This document shows positions 7,573 through 13,719 of a DNA stretch of 13,719 nt, one piece after another. The stretch lies in contig JALRBM010000035.1 in assembly GCA_023257755.1 (NCBI GenBank), positions 1-13,719 on the forward strand, given 5' to 3'. Made by a program: the position numbers and the translations under genes. Position 1 is the first letter of the stretch. The number at the start of each line of letters is the position of its first letter. The DNA comes from Candidatus Saccharimonadia bacterium (GTDB taxonomy: Bacteria > Patescibacteriota > Saccharimonadia > Saccharimonadales > Saccharimonadaceae). The notes beneath the pieces are model-generated. The model made no database searches. It had not been told where the DNA came from and worked only from the letters and a program-made list of their open reading frames with translations.

Positions 7573-7584
7573 AGTTCTACTGAT

Positions 7585-9021
7585 ATGCCCACGAAGAATA
7601 CTAAATTCTACAGCCTTATATTGATACTCGTTGATTTTCTTGTGCTTTGCCTGGCATTTGGCGTTGCCTATATCCTGCGCGTGCAGTACGACCAACGACC
7701 GCTTGCCACGCAGGTGTACGCTGTTGAGTATCTGAGGAGCTTCCTGATTATCGTGCCGATCTGGATTCTTATCTTTGCCAGCCTGGGGTTGTATCAAGCC
7801 AGCACCTACAATCGTCGGCTTGTGGAATGGGGTAAGGTTGCGATCGGGTCGTTGGTCGGAATTTTACTGATCATCGGCTGGGAGTATGTCAGTGGCGATC
7901 ACATCTTCCCCGCCCGACTTGTCCCCGTTTACGCACTTGTCGCAGCCTTCTTCTTGATTATTTTTGAGCGTGAAGTTCTGAGGATCGTGCGGAGCCTCTT
8001 GTTTTACTTTGGCCGCGGGATCAGTCGGGTATTGGTTATTGGCAACAGTGAAGCAACATGCGACATTGCCGATAGCTTGGCCGAAACGCACAAAAGCGGG
8101 TACAAGGTTGTTGCGGTTGCCGGACCGAAAAAAGTAATTCCGCCGGGTCTAGACGTACGTCACTTTACATCGGTGGACGCCGCCCTAAAAGAAATCGAGA
8201 AACTAAATATAACGACGATTATCCAGACTGATCTTTACGATTCAGCCGAACGCAACCAACGCATTCTTGGCGCCGCCCAAACCCACCATATCCAGTACAA
8301 TTTCATTCCTGGCGAGTCGGAATTTTATGCCGGCAAGAACACCGTCGACGTATTCCTAGGCTACCCAATGATATCGGTCAGCCAAACGCCGTTGATCGGA
8401 TGGGGCGCGATCGCAAAACAAGTATTCGACTTCTTTGCTTCGTTTCTACTCGTCGTTCTTTTGTCGCCCATCTACCTCATTCTGATTTTGCTGCAGCTGG
8501 TATTTAATCCGGGTCCGACATTTTATGTCAGCAAGCGTCTTAGTAAGTTTTCGGAACCCGTCAACCTGATTAAATTCCGCACTATGGGAGCCAAGTATGG
8601 CGGCAAAGACGCAGCCATTGAATTCCGCGAGATGGGCCGTGAAGATCTGGCACTGGAATATGAAAAAAACCGCAAAGTCGAACACGATCCCCGCATCACT
8701 AAGTTCGGCCACTTCCTGCGCGTCACATCGCTCGATGAACTACCTCAGCTATTTAACGTCTTAAAAGGCGACCTTAGCCTTGTCGGGCCACGACCAATTC
8801 TGCCCCAAGAAGCCAAATTCTCCCCAAGCCGGACGGCACTGCTCCACAGCGTTAAGTCGGGCGTCACAGGACTATGGCAAGTATCGGGGCGCAGCAACTT
8901 GAGCTTTGAAGAGCGAATAGAGCTAGAACTCTTTTACGCCCAAAATTGGAGCTTCTGGCTGGATATCAAAATCCTATTTAAAACGATCGCCGTGGTATTC
9001 CGAAAACAAGGAGCGAAATAG
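7585..9021 (+). CDS. Polyprenyl-phosphate glycosylphosphotransferase (initiating sugar transferase)
   Basis: This enzyme starts glycan synthesis by moving a sugar-1-phosphate from a nucleotide sugar to undecaprenyl phosphate at the cytoplasmic membrane (WcaJ/WbaP/CpsE-type family). The 478 residues show four hydrophobic segments in the first 130 residues, a CoA-binding-like domain beginning VLVIGNSE (149-156), another membrane segment at about 280-308, and a bacterial sugar transferase domain. That domain contains KFRTM (330-334), DPRITKFGHFLRVTSLDELP (368-387), GDLSLVGPRP (395-404) and GLWQVSGRSNLSFEER (429-444), including the conserved Asp-Glu pair in SLDELP. The length is normal for the family. 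It is the first gene of a two-gene unit; the GT4 gene's start codon overlaps its stop by one base. The sugar substrate cannot be read from sequence. Confidence 0.95.
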   Translation: MPTKNTKFYSLILILVDFLVLCLAFGVAYILRVQYDQRPLATQVYAVEYLRSFLIIVPIWILIFASLGLYQASTYNRRLVEWGKVAIGSLVGILLIIGWEYVSGDHIFPARLVPVYALVAAFFLIIFEREVLRIVRSLLFYFGRGISRVLVIGNSEATCDIADSLAETHKSGYKVVAVAGPKKVIPPGLDVRHFTSVDAALKEIEKLNITTIIQTDLYDSAERNQRILGAAQTHHIQYNFIPGESEFYAGKNTVDVFLGYPMISVSQTPLIGWGAIAKQVFDFFASFLLVVLLSPIYLILILLQLVFNPGPTFYVSKRLSKFSEPVNLIKFRTMGAKYGGKDAAIEFREMGREDLALEYEKNRKVEHDPRITKFGHFLRVTSLDELPQLFNVLKGDLSLVGPRPILPQEAKFSPSRTALLHSVKSGVTGLWQVSGRSNLSFEERIELELFYAQNWSFWLDIKILFKTIAVVFRKQGAK

Positions 9022-10136
9022 TGAAGCAGCCGAAGATCGCAATCGTCTGTGATTTTCTTACTGTTCCTGGCGGCGCCGAAAAAGTCGTTTACGCGCTTCA
9101 CGAAGCCTTCCCATCTGCGCCAATCTATACAGCAATTTACAACGAAGAAAGATTTCCGGAATTCAAAGGTGTCGATATCCGTACCACCTGGCTGCAAAAA
9201 TTGCCAAAAAAAATCCGCGCAATGTACAAATTGTTTCCTACGATGCAAGTGAAAGCATTTCAAAAACTCGATCTTAGCGAATTTGATATCATTCTCACCA
9301 GTTCGTATCTGAATGCCAACCAGGTTCAAAAAACCCGCCCAGACCAGGTACTTATTTCATACTGTCACACGCCTGCGCGGTACTACTGGAGCCACTATGA
9401 CGAGTATCGAAAACGTCCTGGCTACGGAAAATTAGATCCGATCATCCGGCTACTAATTCCACTATTCGTTCCCAGCCAACGTAAACTTGATTATGAGGCA
9501 GCACAAAAGGTCGATGTGTTTATCGCTAACTCTACTGAAACGCAAAAGCGTATCAAGCAGTATTATGGCAAACCAGCGACCGTCATTCATCCTCCAGTTG
9601 ACGTCAACCGATTCGAGCCTTCCAGGGAACGAGAGGATTTTTACGTAACCGTCGGCCGCCAACTTCCTTACAAACGATACGATCTGGTTGTTGCTGCTTG
9701 CACGAAATTAGGCGTTCCCCTAAAAGTCTTCGGAACGGGACCCGCCCACGATGAACTGGTTAAGATAGCAGGTCCGACCGTCCAATTTTACACCGACCGC
9801 TTTGGCGATGCGTCGGATGCCGAATTAGAAAAAGCGCTAAACCACGCCAAAGGCTGGATATATGCCGCCGAAGAAGATTTTGGCATCGTACAGGTCGAGG
9901 CGCTGGCTGCCGGAGCGCCGGTTATTACCTATGGGAAAGCCGGCGCCCTGGATATTGTAGATGACGGCGAAAGTGGCGTGCTATTTCATGAGCAGACCGT
10001 CGAGGCGATTACCGAAGCAATTAAAAAGACCGAGACTATCAATTTTCTCCCCGGTACGCTTCGCCGTAAGGCAAAGCGCTTTGATAAAAGTCTTTTTCTT
10101 ACGAAGATCCGAAATGTCGTCAGCAATTCTTTATAG
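9021..10136 (+). CDS. GT4-family glycosyltransferase
   Basis: This 371-residue retaining glycosyltransferase of the GT-B fold probably adds a hexose, perhaps mannose, to the lipid-linked glycan in the cytoplasm. Visible landmarks are VPGGAEKVV at residues 15-23 (the glycine-rich acceptor loop), VGRQLPYKRYD at 211-221 (start of the C-terminal nucleotide-binding half), VFGTGP at 236-241, and EEDFGIVQVEALAAGAP at 284-300, which carries the E-x7-E catalytic signature. The start is GTG: the preceding stop and this start share one base (TAGTG), and AAGGAG sits seven bases upstream inside the phosphotransferase gene. Translation is thus probably coupled. Donor and acceptor are unknown. No signal peptide or membrane segment is seen. 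Confidence 0.93.
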   Translation: MKQPKIAIVCDFLTVPGGAEKVVYALHEAFPSAPIYTAIYNEERFPEFKGVDIRTTWLQKLPKKIRAMYKLFPTMQVKAFQKLDLSEFDIILTSSYLNANQVQKTRPDQVLISYCHTPARYYWSHYDEYRKRPGYGKLDPIIRLLIPLFVPSQRKLDYEAAQKVDVFIANSTETQKRIKQYYGKPATVIHPPVDVNRFEPSREREDFYVTVGRQLPYKRYDLVVAACTKLGVPLKVFGTGPAHDELVKIAGPTVQFYTDRFGDASDAELEKALNHAKGWIYAAEEDFGIVQVEALAAGAPVITYGKAGALDIVDDGESGVLFHEQTVEAITEAIKKTETINFLPGTLRRKAKRFDKSLFLTKIRNVVSNSL

Positions 10137-10144
10137 TGCTTATT

Positions 10145-10160
10145 ATTGCAATATAGCAAT
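10145..10160. promoter_or_regulatory. Short dyad over the -35 region of the GT2 promoter
   Basis: ATTGC (10145-10149) and GCAAT (10156-10160) are perfect five-base inverted repeats around a six-base AT centre. The dyad covers the -35 box of the GT2 gene promoter, where a repressor could act. It is short and could arise by chance in AT-rich sequence. Confidence 0.25.
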
Positions 10161-10174
10161 TTATATGTTATAGT
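10146..10174 (+). promoter_or_regulatory. Promoter giving a leaderless mRNA for the GT2 gene
   Basis: TTGCAA (10146-10151), a 17-base spacer and TATAGT (10169-10174) preceded by TGT form a good -35/extended -10 promoter. The ATG at 10182 lies where transcription would start or one base later. No ribosome site is possible in that arrangement. Confidence 0.7.
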
Positions 10175-10181
10175 TTTTACT

Positions 10182-11033
10182 ATGATTCGCGAAACACTAT
10201 CGCATGCACGTGAGCTGAAAGAGGTTAGCTCTATTAGGGGTATGGACGGAACTATGGTCGAGAATGAATTCTCGGCCTACACGCGCGATGCTTTTAATAG
10301 CGCCAGACGACTTGACCGCATCCAACCACTGGTTATTCCAGCACGTAACGAAGAAGAGGATCTTCCCGGTACGCTTTTGGCTGCAGCACGCACCGGTGAA
10401 GCACTTCCCATTGTTCTTGATAATAACTCGTCCGACCGAACTGCTGAGATCGCAAGGCACATGGGCGCCATCACTGCAAAGGTTGAACACGGTAATAAAA
10501 TGGCCGCTACGCAAGAAGGTCTCCGCATTGCCTCTCAGGAACTAGGGGCGAGAGCCGTATATCTTACCGACGCTGATACGCTCGTTCCAAGGCTATGGAT
10601 TGCAAGCATGAACCGAGAATTAGAGAAAGCCGATGCCGGCAACGGAGCCGCAATCTTTGGAAATCCCTTTCTATGGCATGGACCTAGTCGATTTACTGAT
10701 TCCGTATTAAATATAGCCAAGTTAACCCGAGCCGTTAAACAATCTATTACCAACGGGGACATTATTGCACGCGGCGCCAACTATGCCGTCCAACTTGATG
10801 AAGAGGGGCGTATGCTCGCCGCACTTAACAATTTAGATGGCAGTATGTTTAATGGTGATGACTATCATATTAAAGAGGCTCTAGTTAACTCTGGTGCTGC
10901 CGTAAGAAATACTGCGCGCCTTGACACGGCCGTTGTCAGCCGAAATGATCGTGTCACCTCCTTAACAAGTCGACTTCGAAAAGACTACGCCAAAGCTCGC
11001 GATGCCGAATACAGTGATCATTACCAACTTTAG
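10182..11033 (+). CDS. GT2-family (GT-A fold) glycosyltransferase
   Basis: This 283-residue protein is a probable inverting glycosyltransferase using a nucleotide sugar. Residues 49-63 (PLVIPARNEEEDLPG) are the opening strand-and-loop of the GT-A fold, DNNSSDRTAEIAR at 80-92 is the second nucleotide-binding element, TDADTLVP at 129-136 is the DXD-like metal site, and FNGDDYHIKEAL at 223-234 matches the late acidic region. There are no membrane segments, so it is soluble or peripheral. The frame stays open upstream to 10146, but the promoter lies in that stretch, so I take ATG 10182. The first 45 residues do not belong to the recognised fold. It ends only four bases from the stop of convergent glmS, and no terminator is visible between them. 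Substrate unknown. Confidence 0.88.
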   Translation: MIRETLSHARELKEVSSIRGMDGTMVENEFSAYTRDAFNSARRLDRIQPLVIPARNEEEDLPGTLLAAARTGEALPIVLDNNSSDRTAEIARHMGAITAKVEHGNKMAATQEGLRIASQELGARAVYLTDADTLVPRLWIASMNRELEKADAGNGAAIFGNPFLWHGPSRFTDSVLNIAKLTRAVKQSITNGDIIARGANYAVQLDEEGRMLAALNNLDGSMFNGDDYHIKEALVNSGAAVRNTARLDTAVVSRNDRVTSLTSRLRKDYAKARDAEYSDHYQL

Positions 11034-11037
11034 CTAA

Positions 11038-12162
11038 TTACTCTACAGTAACACTTTTGGCCAAATTTCGCGGCTGGTCAACGTCGTTGCCGCGAGCGAC
11101 TGCGACATAATACGCGAATAACTGCTGGATGACGTTGAGAACGATCGGCGCCAATGTATCGAGCTTCGTTTTTAATCGAATAACAACATCAGCATCAATC
11201 TGCTTTGAACTGTTTGTCACTACAATTACGTGACCACCACGTGCCTTTACTTCCTGCAGGCCACTGATTGACTTCTCGAACAACCAGCCTTCCGAGATAA
11301 GGAGCAGCTCGAAGAAGCGATCGTCAATAAGTGCAAGCGGCCCATGCTTCAGCTCACCTGTCGCATAGCCCTCTGCCTGAATGTACGAGATCTCTTTTAA
11401 TTTAAGTGCGCCCTCCATCGCTACTGGAAAAAGCGTGTCTCGGCCCAGGAAAAGAGCATGATCATAGCGTGCATATTTCTTAGCGATCGTTTTGATCTCA
11501 TCCTGGTGTGTCCTAATGACTTTTTTAATTTCGTTAGGCAACTGGGAAAGTTCGTCAACGAATTCGGCGGTCTTCTGTAGTCCGGTACCCTTAGCCTGAG
11601 CTAATGTAACCCCGAACATCGTCATTGCTGCGACCTGCGAAGTAAAGGCCTTCGTACTGGCAACAGAAATCTCCGGCCCAGCGTGGACATAAATCCCCCC
11701 ATCCACTTCACGGGCGATGGTCGAACCGACCGCATTAACAATACCGAGTGTCCGCACCCCACGCCGCTTAATCTCGCGAAGACACGCCAGTGTATCGGCC
11801 GTCTCGCCCGACTGCGAGACAATGAGCGCGACACTTCGTTTTGGCATATGGAATGACCGATACCGAAACTCTGACGCCACGACGACGTCGATGGTCAGAT
11901 CATCGACCAGCTGTTCAAGATAGTATGAGGCTAGCAGTCCGGCATAATAAGCCGTTCCGCACCCTACGATCGTTACATGTTCGATATCTCGTAGCTCGTA
12001 GGCCGACATATTCAGGCCCCCTAATTGTACGCGGTGCTCGCCAGGAATAACCCGCCCATTTAACGTTGAAGCCAGCGTTTGGGGCTGCTCGCTAATTTCC
12101 TTTAACAAGAAGTGGTCGTAGCCCTGTTTTTGGATAGCCTGCATATCAACTTCGATTTCCTC
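11038..12162 (-). CDS. glmS: Glutamine-fructose-6-phosphate aminotransferase, C-terminal part only (broken at the junction)
   Basis: GlmS makes glucosamine-6-phosphate from fructose-6-phosphate and glutamine, the first step to UDP-GlcNAc. Only the isomerase half is present. The two SIS domains show VGCGTAYYAG and SQSGETADT, then GPEISVASTKAFTSQ, LFLGRDTLFPVAMEGALKLK with AEGYATGELKHGP, and the conserved end DQPRNLAKSVTVE. Homology is convincing back to EEIEVDMQAIQKQGYDHF, roughly base 12160. Beyond that the minus frame stays open to 12306, but it is antisense to leuA and no longer resembles GlmS. The N-terminal glutaminase domain (about 240 residues with catalytic Cys1) is missing. The first ATG in the frame is 12144, but I do not regard it as the native start. 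The loss is best explained by the contig junction, not by a natural short gene. Confidence 0.93.
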   Translation of the reverse strand, partial: EEIEVDMQAIQKQGYDHFLLKEISEQPQTLASTLNGRVIPGEHRVQLGGLNMSAYELRDIEHVTIVGCGTAYYAGLLASYYLEQLVDDLTIDVVVASEFRYRSFHMPKRSVALIVSQSGETADTLACLREIKRRGVRTLGIVNAVGSTIAREVDGGIYVHAGPEISVASTKAFTSQVAAMTMFGVTLAQAKGTGLQKTAEFVDELSQLPNEIKKVIRTHQDEIKTIAKKYARYDHALFLGRDTLFPVAMEGALKLKEISYIQAEGYATGELKHGPLALIDDRFFELLLISEGWLFEKSISGLQEVKARGGHVIVVTNSSKQIDADVVIRLKTKLDTLAPIVLNVIQQLFAYYVAVARGNDVDQPRNLAKSVTVE

Positions 12163-12180
12163 TGTCGCGTATTCGAAGCC
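12148..12180. other. Probable chimeric junction between two genomes
   Basis: GlmS-like coding on the minus strand holds up to about 12160, and LeuA-like coding on the plus strand begins about 12151-12154 (DFLCRVFEAVIKAG). Both genes lose their 5' parts exactly here, and codon and base composition shift to GC-rich on the right. The stretch at about 12154-12177 can be read plausibly as either gene, as expected if a shared short word joined two genomes in an assembly graph. The exact breakpoint cannot be fixed by eye. Confidence 0.85.
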
Positions 12181-13245
12181 GTCATCAAGGCGGGCGCCAA
12201 AACGCTCAACGTACCAGACACGGTGGGTTACACCCTGCCCAGCCAGTATGGTGAGATTATCCGTCAGCTGATTGAGCGTGTGCCGGGTTCGGACAAGGTC
12301 GTCTGGTCAGTGCACTGTCATAACGACCTGGGTCTTGCCGTGGCCAACTCGTTGTCGGCGGTGATGGCGGGTGCACGCCAGGTCGAATGTACGGTCAATG
12401 GCCTCGGCGAGCGTGCCGGTAATGCCTCGCTGGAAGAGGTTGTCATGGCCGTGCGCACACGAGCCGATATCTTCCCGGTAGAAACCCGAATCGACACGAC
12501 CCAGATCGTGCCGGCCTCGAAGCTGGTGTCGCAGATTACCGGCTACCCGGTGCAGCCGAATAAGGCGGTGGTGGGCGCCAACGCCTTTGCCCATGCCTCG
12601 GGCATCCACCAGGACGGCGTGCTCAAGGCGCGCGACACCTACGAGATCATGCGCGCCGAGGACGTGGGCTGGAGCGCCAACAAGATCGTGCTGGGCAAGC
12701 TCTCGGGTCGAAACGCCTTCAAGCAACGCTTGCAGGAGTTGGGTGTAGAGCTCGAAAGCGAAAGCGAAATTAACAATGCCTTCACCAAGTTCAAGGAATT
12801 GGCTGATCGTAAAAGCGAGATTTTTGACGAGGACATCCTGGCCTTGGTCAATGACGAGAGCGTGACCAATGACAAGGAGCAATACGCATTCGTCTCGCTG
12901 TCGCAGCACAGCGAAACGGGCGAGAAACCACATGCTGAAATTGTCATCACGGTCGACGGCAAAGAGGTCAAGTCGGCCTCGGAAGGCAACGGGCCGGTGG
13001 ATGCCTCCCTCAAGGCCATTGAGCAGCACGTCAAGAGCGGCGCCGAAATGGTGCTGTACTCGGTGAACGCCATCAGTGGCTCGACCGAAAGCCAGGGCGA
13101 GGTCACAGTGCGTTTGCAAAACAGTGGCCGCGTCGTCAATGGCGTGGGCTCCGACCCCGACATTGTGGTGGCCTCCGCCAAGGCTTACCTGAGCGCGCTG
13201 AACAAACTTCACAGCAAAGCAGACCGGGTGGCCGCCCAGGGCTGA
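12151..13245 (+). CDS. leuA: 2-isopropylmalate synthase, 5' end missing at the junction
   Basis: LeuA condenses acetyl-CoA with 2-oxoisovalerate, the first committed step of leucine synthesis. The preserved part covers the later half of the TIM barrel and the C-terminal regulatory domain. VPDTVGYTLP is followed by VHCHNDLGLAVANS (metal-binding histidines near 12313-12324) and VNGLGERAGNASLEE (metal-ligand Asn near 12421). ASGIHQDGVLK and LGKLSGRNAFK belong to the linker, and the leucine-responsive allosteric domain runs from about 12860 to the stop. About 150 N-terminal residues are lost, including the RDG catalytic region. A GTG at 12112 opens the frame, but the residues before DFLCRV are antisense glmS and not LeuA, so there is no native start here. 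Composition and sequence style point to Burkholderiales. A strong terminator follows. Confidence 0.95.
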   Translation, partial: FDFLCRVFEAVIKAGAKTLNVPDTVGYTLPSQYGEIIRQLIERVPGSDKVVWSVHCHNDLGLAVANSLSAVMAGARQVECTVNGLGERAGNASLEEVVMAVRTRADIFPVETRIDTTQIVPASKLVSQITGYPVQPNKAVVGANAFAHASGIHQDGVLKARDTYEIMRAEDVGWSANKIVLGKLSGRNAFKQRLQELGVELESESEINNAFTKFKELADRKSEIFDEDILALVNDESVTNDKEQYAFVSLSQHSETGEKPHAEIVITVDGKEVKSASEGNGPVDASLKAIEQHVKSGAEMVLYSVNAISGSTESQGEVTVRLQNSGRVVNGVGSDPDIVVASAKAYLSALNKLHSKADRVAAQG

Positions 13246-13274
13246 CGGCGACCGGCCCCGAATCACGTCTTAGG

Positions 13275-13314
13275 AATATCGCGCAAGTCTTTGATCTTGC
13301 GCGATATTTTTATT
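13275..13314 (+). terminator. Rho-independent terminator of leuA
   Basis: A perfect 13-base inverted repeat (13275-13287 with 13296-13308, arms containing ATCGCGCAAG and CTTGCGCGAT) encloses an eight-base loop and is followed by a T-rich run. It lies 30 bases after the leuA stop. Its A and T flanks could let it work on both strands. Confidence 0.9.
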
Positions 13315-13371
13315 TTGGTTACACTGGCCACTTAGCCGATAAGATTTGACTGATTTGACGAGGTTCCTGTT

Positions 13372-13719
13372 TTGAAAAGACTGCTGACTGCTGCTCTGGG
13401 TTTGGTGTTGGCCATGGGAATGGTTTCTTCTCATGCCGCCAAAGATTCAAAGGCTGCGCGCTCCAAAGAGCGGGCCATTGCATCGGCTGCCAAGGCCAAG
13501 GCGGTTCGCAAGGCGGCCGTGAAAACCGTCGTTGCTGCACGTCCTACCTATGGCCAGATGGCCGGCCTGCACGCCACGCCCGATGAGTTGGCGTTGAAGT
13601 CCAGTGTGGCCTACGTGATCGACCAAGACACCCAGGAAGTGCTGCTCAGCAAAAACGACCAAGCCGTGTTGCCCATCGCTTCCATCACCAAGCTCATGAC
13701 GGGCTTGGTCATCAGCGAG
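13372..13719 (+). CDS. pbpG: D-alanyl-D-alanine endopeptidase/carboxypeptidase (S11, PbpG type), 3' end beyond the right edge
   Basis: This is an exported penicillin-binding D,D-peptidase that trims peptidoglycan cross-links in the periplasm. Only the first 116 residues are inside the window. A basic start (KR) and a hydrophobic core at residues 4-18 form a signal peptide with probable cleavage near SSHA (residues 19-22). Residues 23-57 are a lysine- and alanine-rich linker. YGQMAGLHATPDEL then begins the mature S11 domain, and ASITKLM at 103-109 contains the catalytic SxxK (Ser104, Lys107). The SxN and KTG motifs would lie outside. The start is TTG at 13372 with GAGG about nine bases upstream; no better in-frame ATG precedes it. 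TTGGTT and GATAAG with 17-base spacing (about 13315-13343) are a weak promoter candidate. The gene belongs to the same betaproteobacterial segment as leuA. Confidence 0.88.
   Translation, partial: MKRLLTAALGLVLAMGMVSSHAAKDSKAARSKERAIASAAKAKAVRKAAVKTVVAARPTYGQMAGLHATPDELALKSSVAYVIDQDTQEVLLSKNDQAVLPIASITKLMTGLVISE

Noticed and set aside
7543..7797. N-terminal extension of the ligase-like frame up to 7797
   Set aside because: These 85 codons are antisense to the start of the phosphotransferase gene, contain the promoter region, and are polar and unlike the family. ATG 7542 gives a normal protein.
12112..12153. GTG at 12112 as a native leuA start
   Set aside because: The 13 codons before the LeuA homology are antisense to conserved glmS sequence, and real LeuA proteins have about 150 more N-terminal residues.
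12307..13266. 319-codon open frame on the minus strand opposite leuA
   Set aside because: It mirrors the codon phase of the GC-rich leuA gene, has histidine- and arginine-rich low-quality content, and resembles no protein. LeuA on the other strand is unmistakable.
1..13719. CRISPR arrays, insertion sequences and rRNA genes
   Set aside because: I looked for regularly spaced repeats, transposase motifs and rRNA-like segments and saw none in this window.

Overview
The window looks like two unrelated genomes joined in one contig. Bases 1 to about 12150 have moderate GC. They carry extended -10 promoters placed right against start codons, a tRNA with an encoded CCA end, and tightly packed genes. 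This suits a small-genome bacterium such as a Saccharibacteria/Patescibacteria (CPR) member, but that assignment is an inference from style, not from a marker gene. Bases from about 12155 to the end are clearly more GC-rich and encode LeuA and a PbpG-type D,D-peptidase that read like a betaproteobacterium of the Burkholderiales. The switch falls inside two broken essential genes, glmS and leuA, so an assembly chimera is the simplest explanation.

Layout, left to right. (1) 1-4372, minus strand: a type III restriction-modification operon, mod then res, with res cut by the left edge before its nuclease end. (2) 4373-5798: an accessory strip holding a probable frameshifted small gene, a weak terminator, a small HExxH metallopeptidase-like protein with its own promoter, a 32-residue coding-like remnant, and a strong terminator. 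(3) 5799-5873: tRNA-Asn(GTT) on the minus strand, whose 3' end faces the accessory strip, with its promoter inside the end of the next gene. (4) 5895-11033: a surface glycan locus. From a 42-base divergent promoter region, an O-antigen-ligase/polymerase-like membrane protein plus a LexA-type DNA-binding protein run leftwards. A polyprenyl-phosphate glycosylphosphotransferase plus a GT4 glycosyltransferase run rightwards, followed by a GT2 glycosyltransferase with its own leaderless promoter. (5) 11038-~12160, minus: the 3' part of glmS, convergent with the GT2 gene. (6) ~12151-13245, plus: the 3' part of leuA with a strong terminator. (7) 13372-13719, plus: the start of a pbpG-like gene cut by the right edge.

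The glycan genes fit one pathway. GlmS supplies glucosamine-6-phosphate for amino-sugar nucleotides, the phosphotransferase loads the first sugar phosphate on the lipid carrier, GT4 and GT2 enzymes extend it, and the ligase/polymerase-like protein transfers or polymerises the product outside the membrane. The restriction system, the metallopeptidase and the gene remnants beside the tRNA look like a decaying defence or mobile island.

In the left genome, three genes that open transcription units (starts at 5512, 7585 and 10182) have an extended -10 box so close to the start codon that their mRNAs should be leaderless or nearly so. Genes inside operons (2468, 6257, 9021) have Shine-Dalgarno-like sequences instead.
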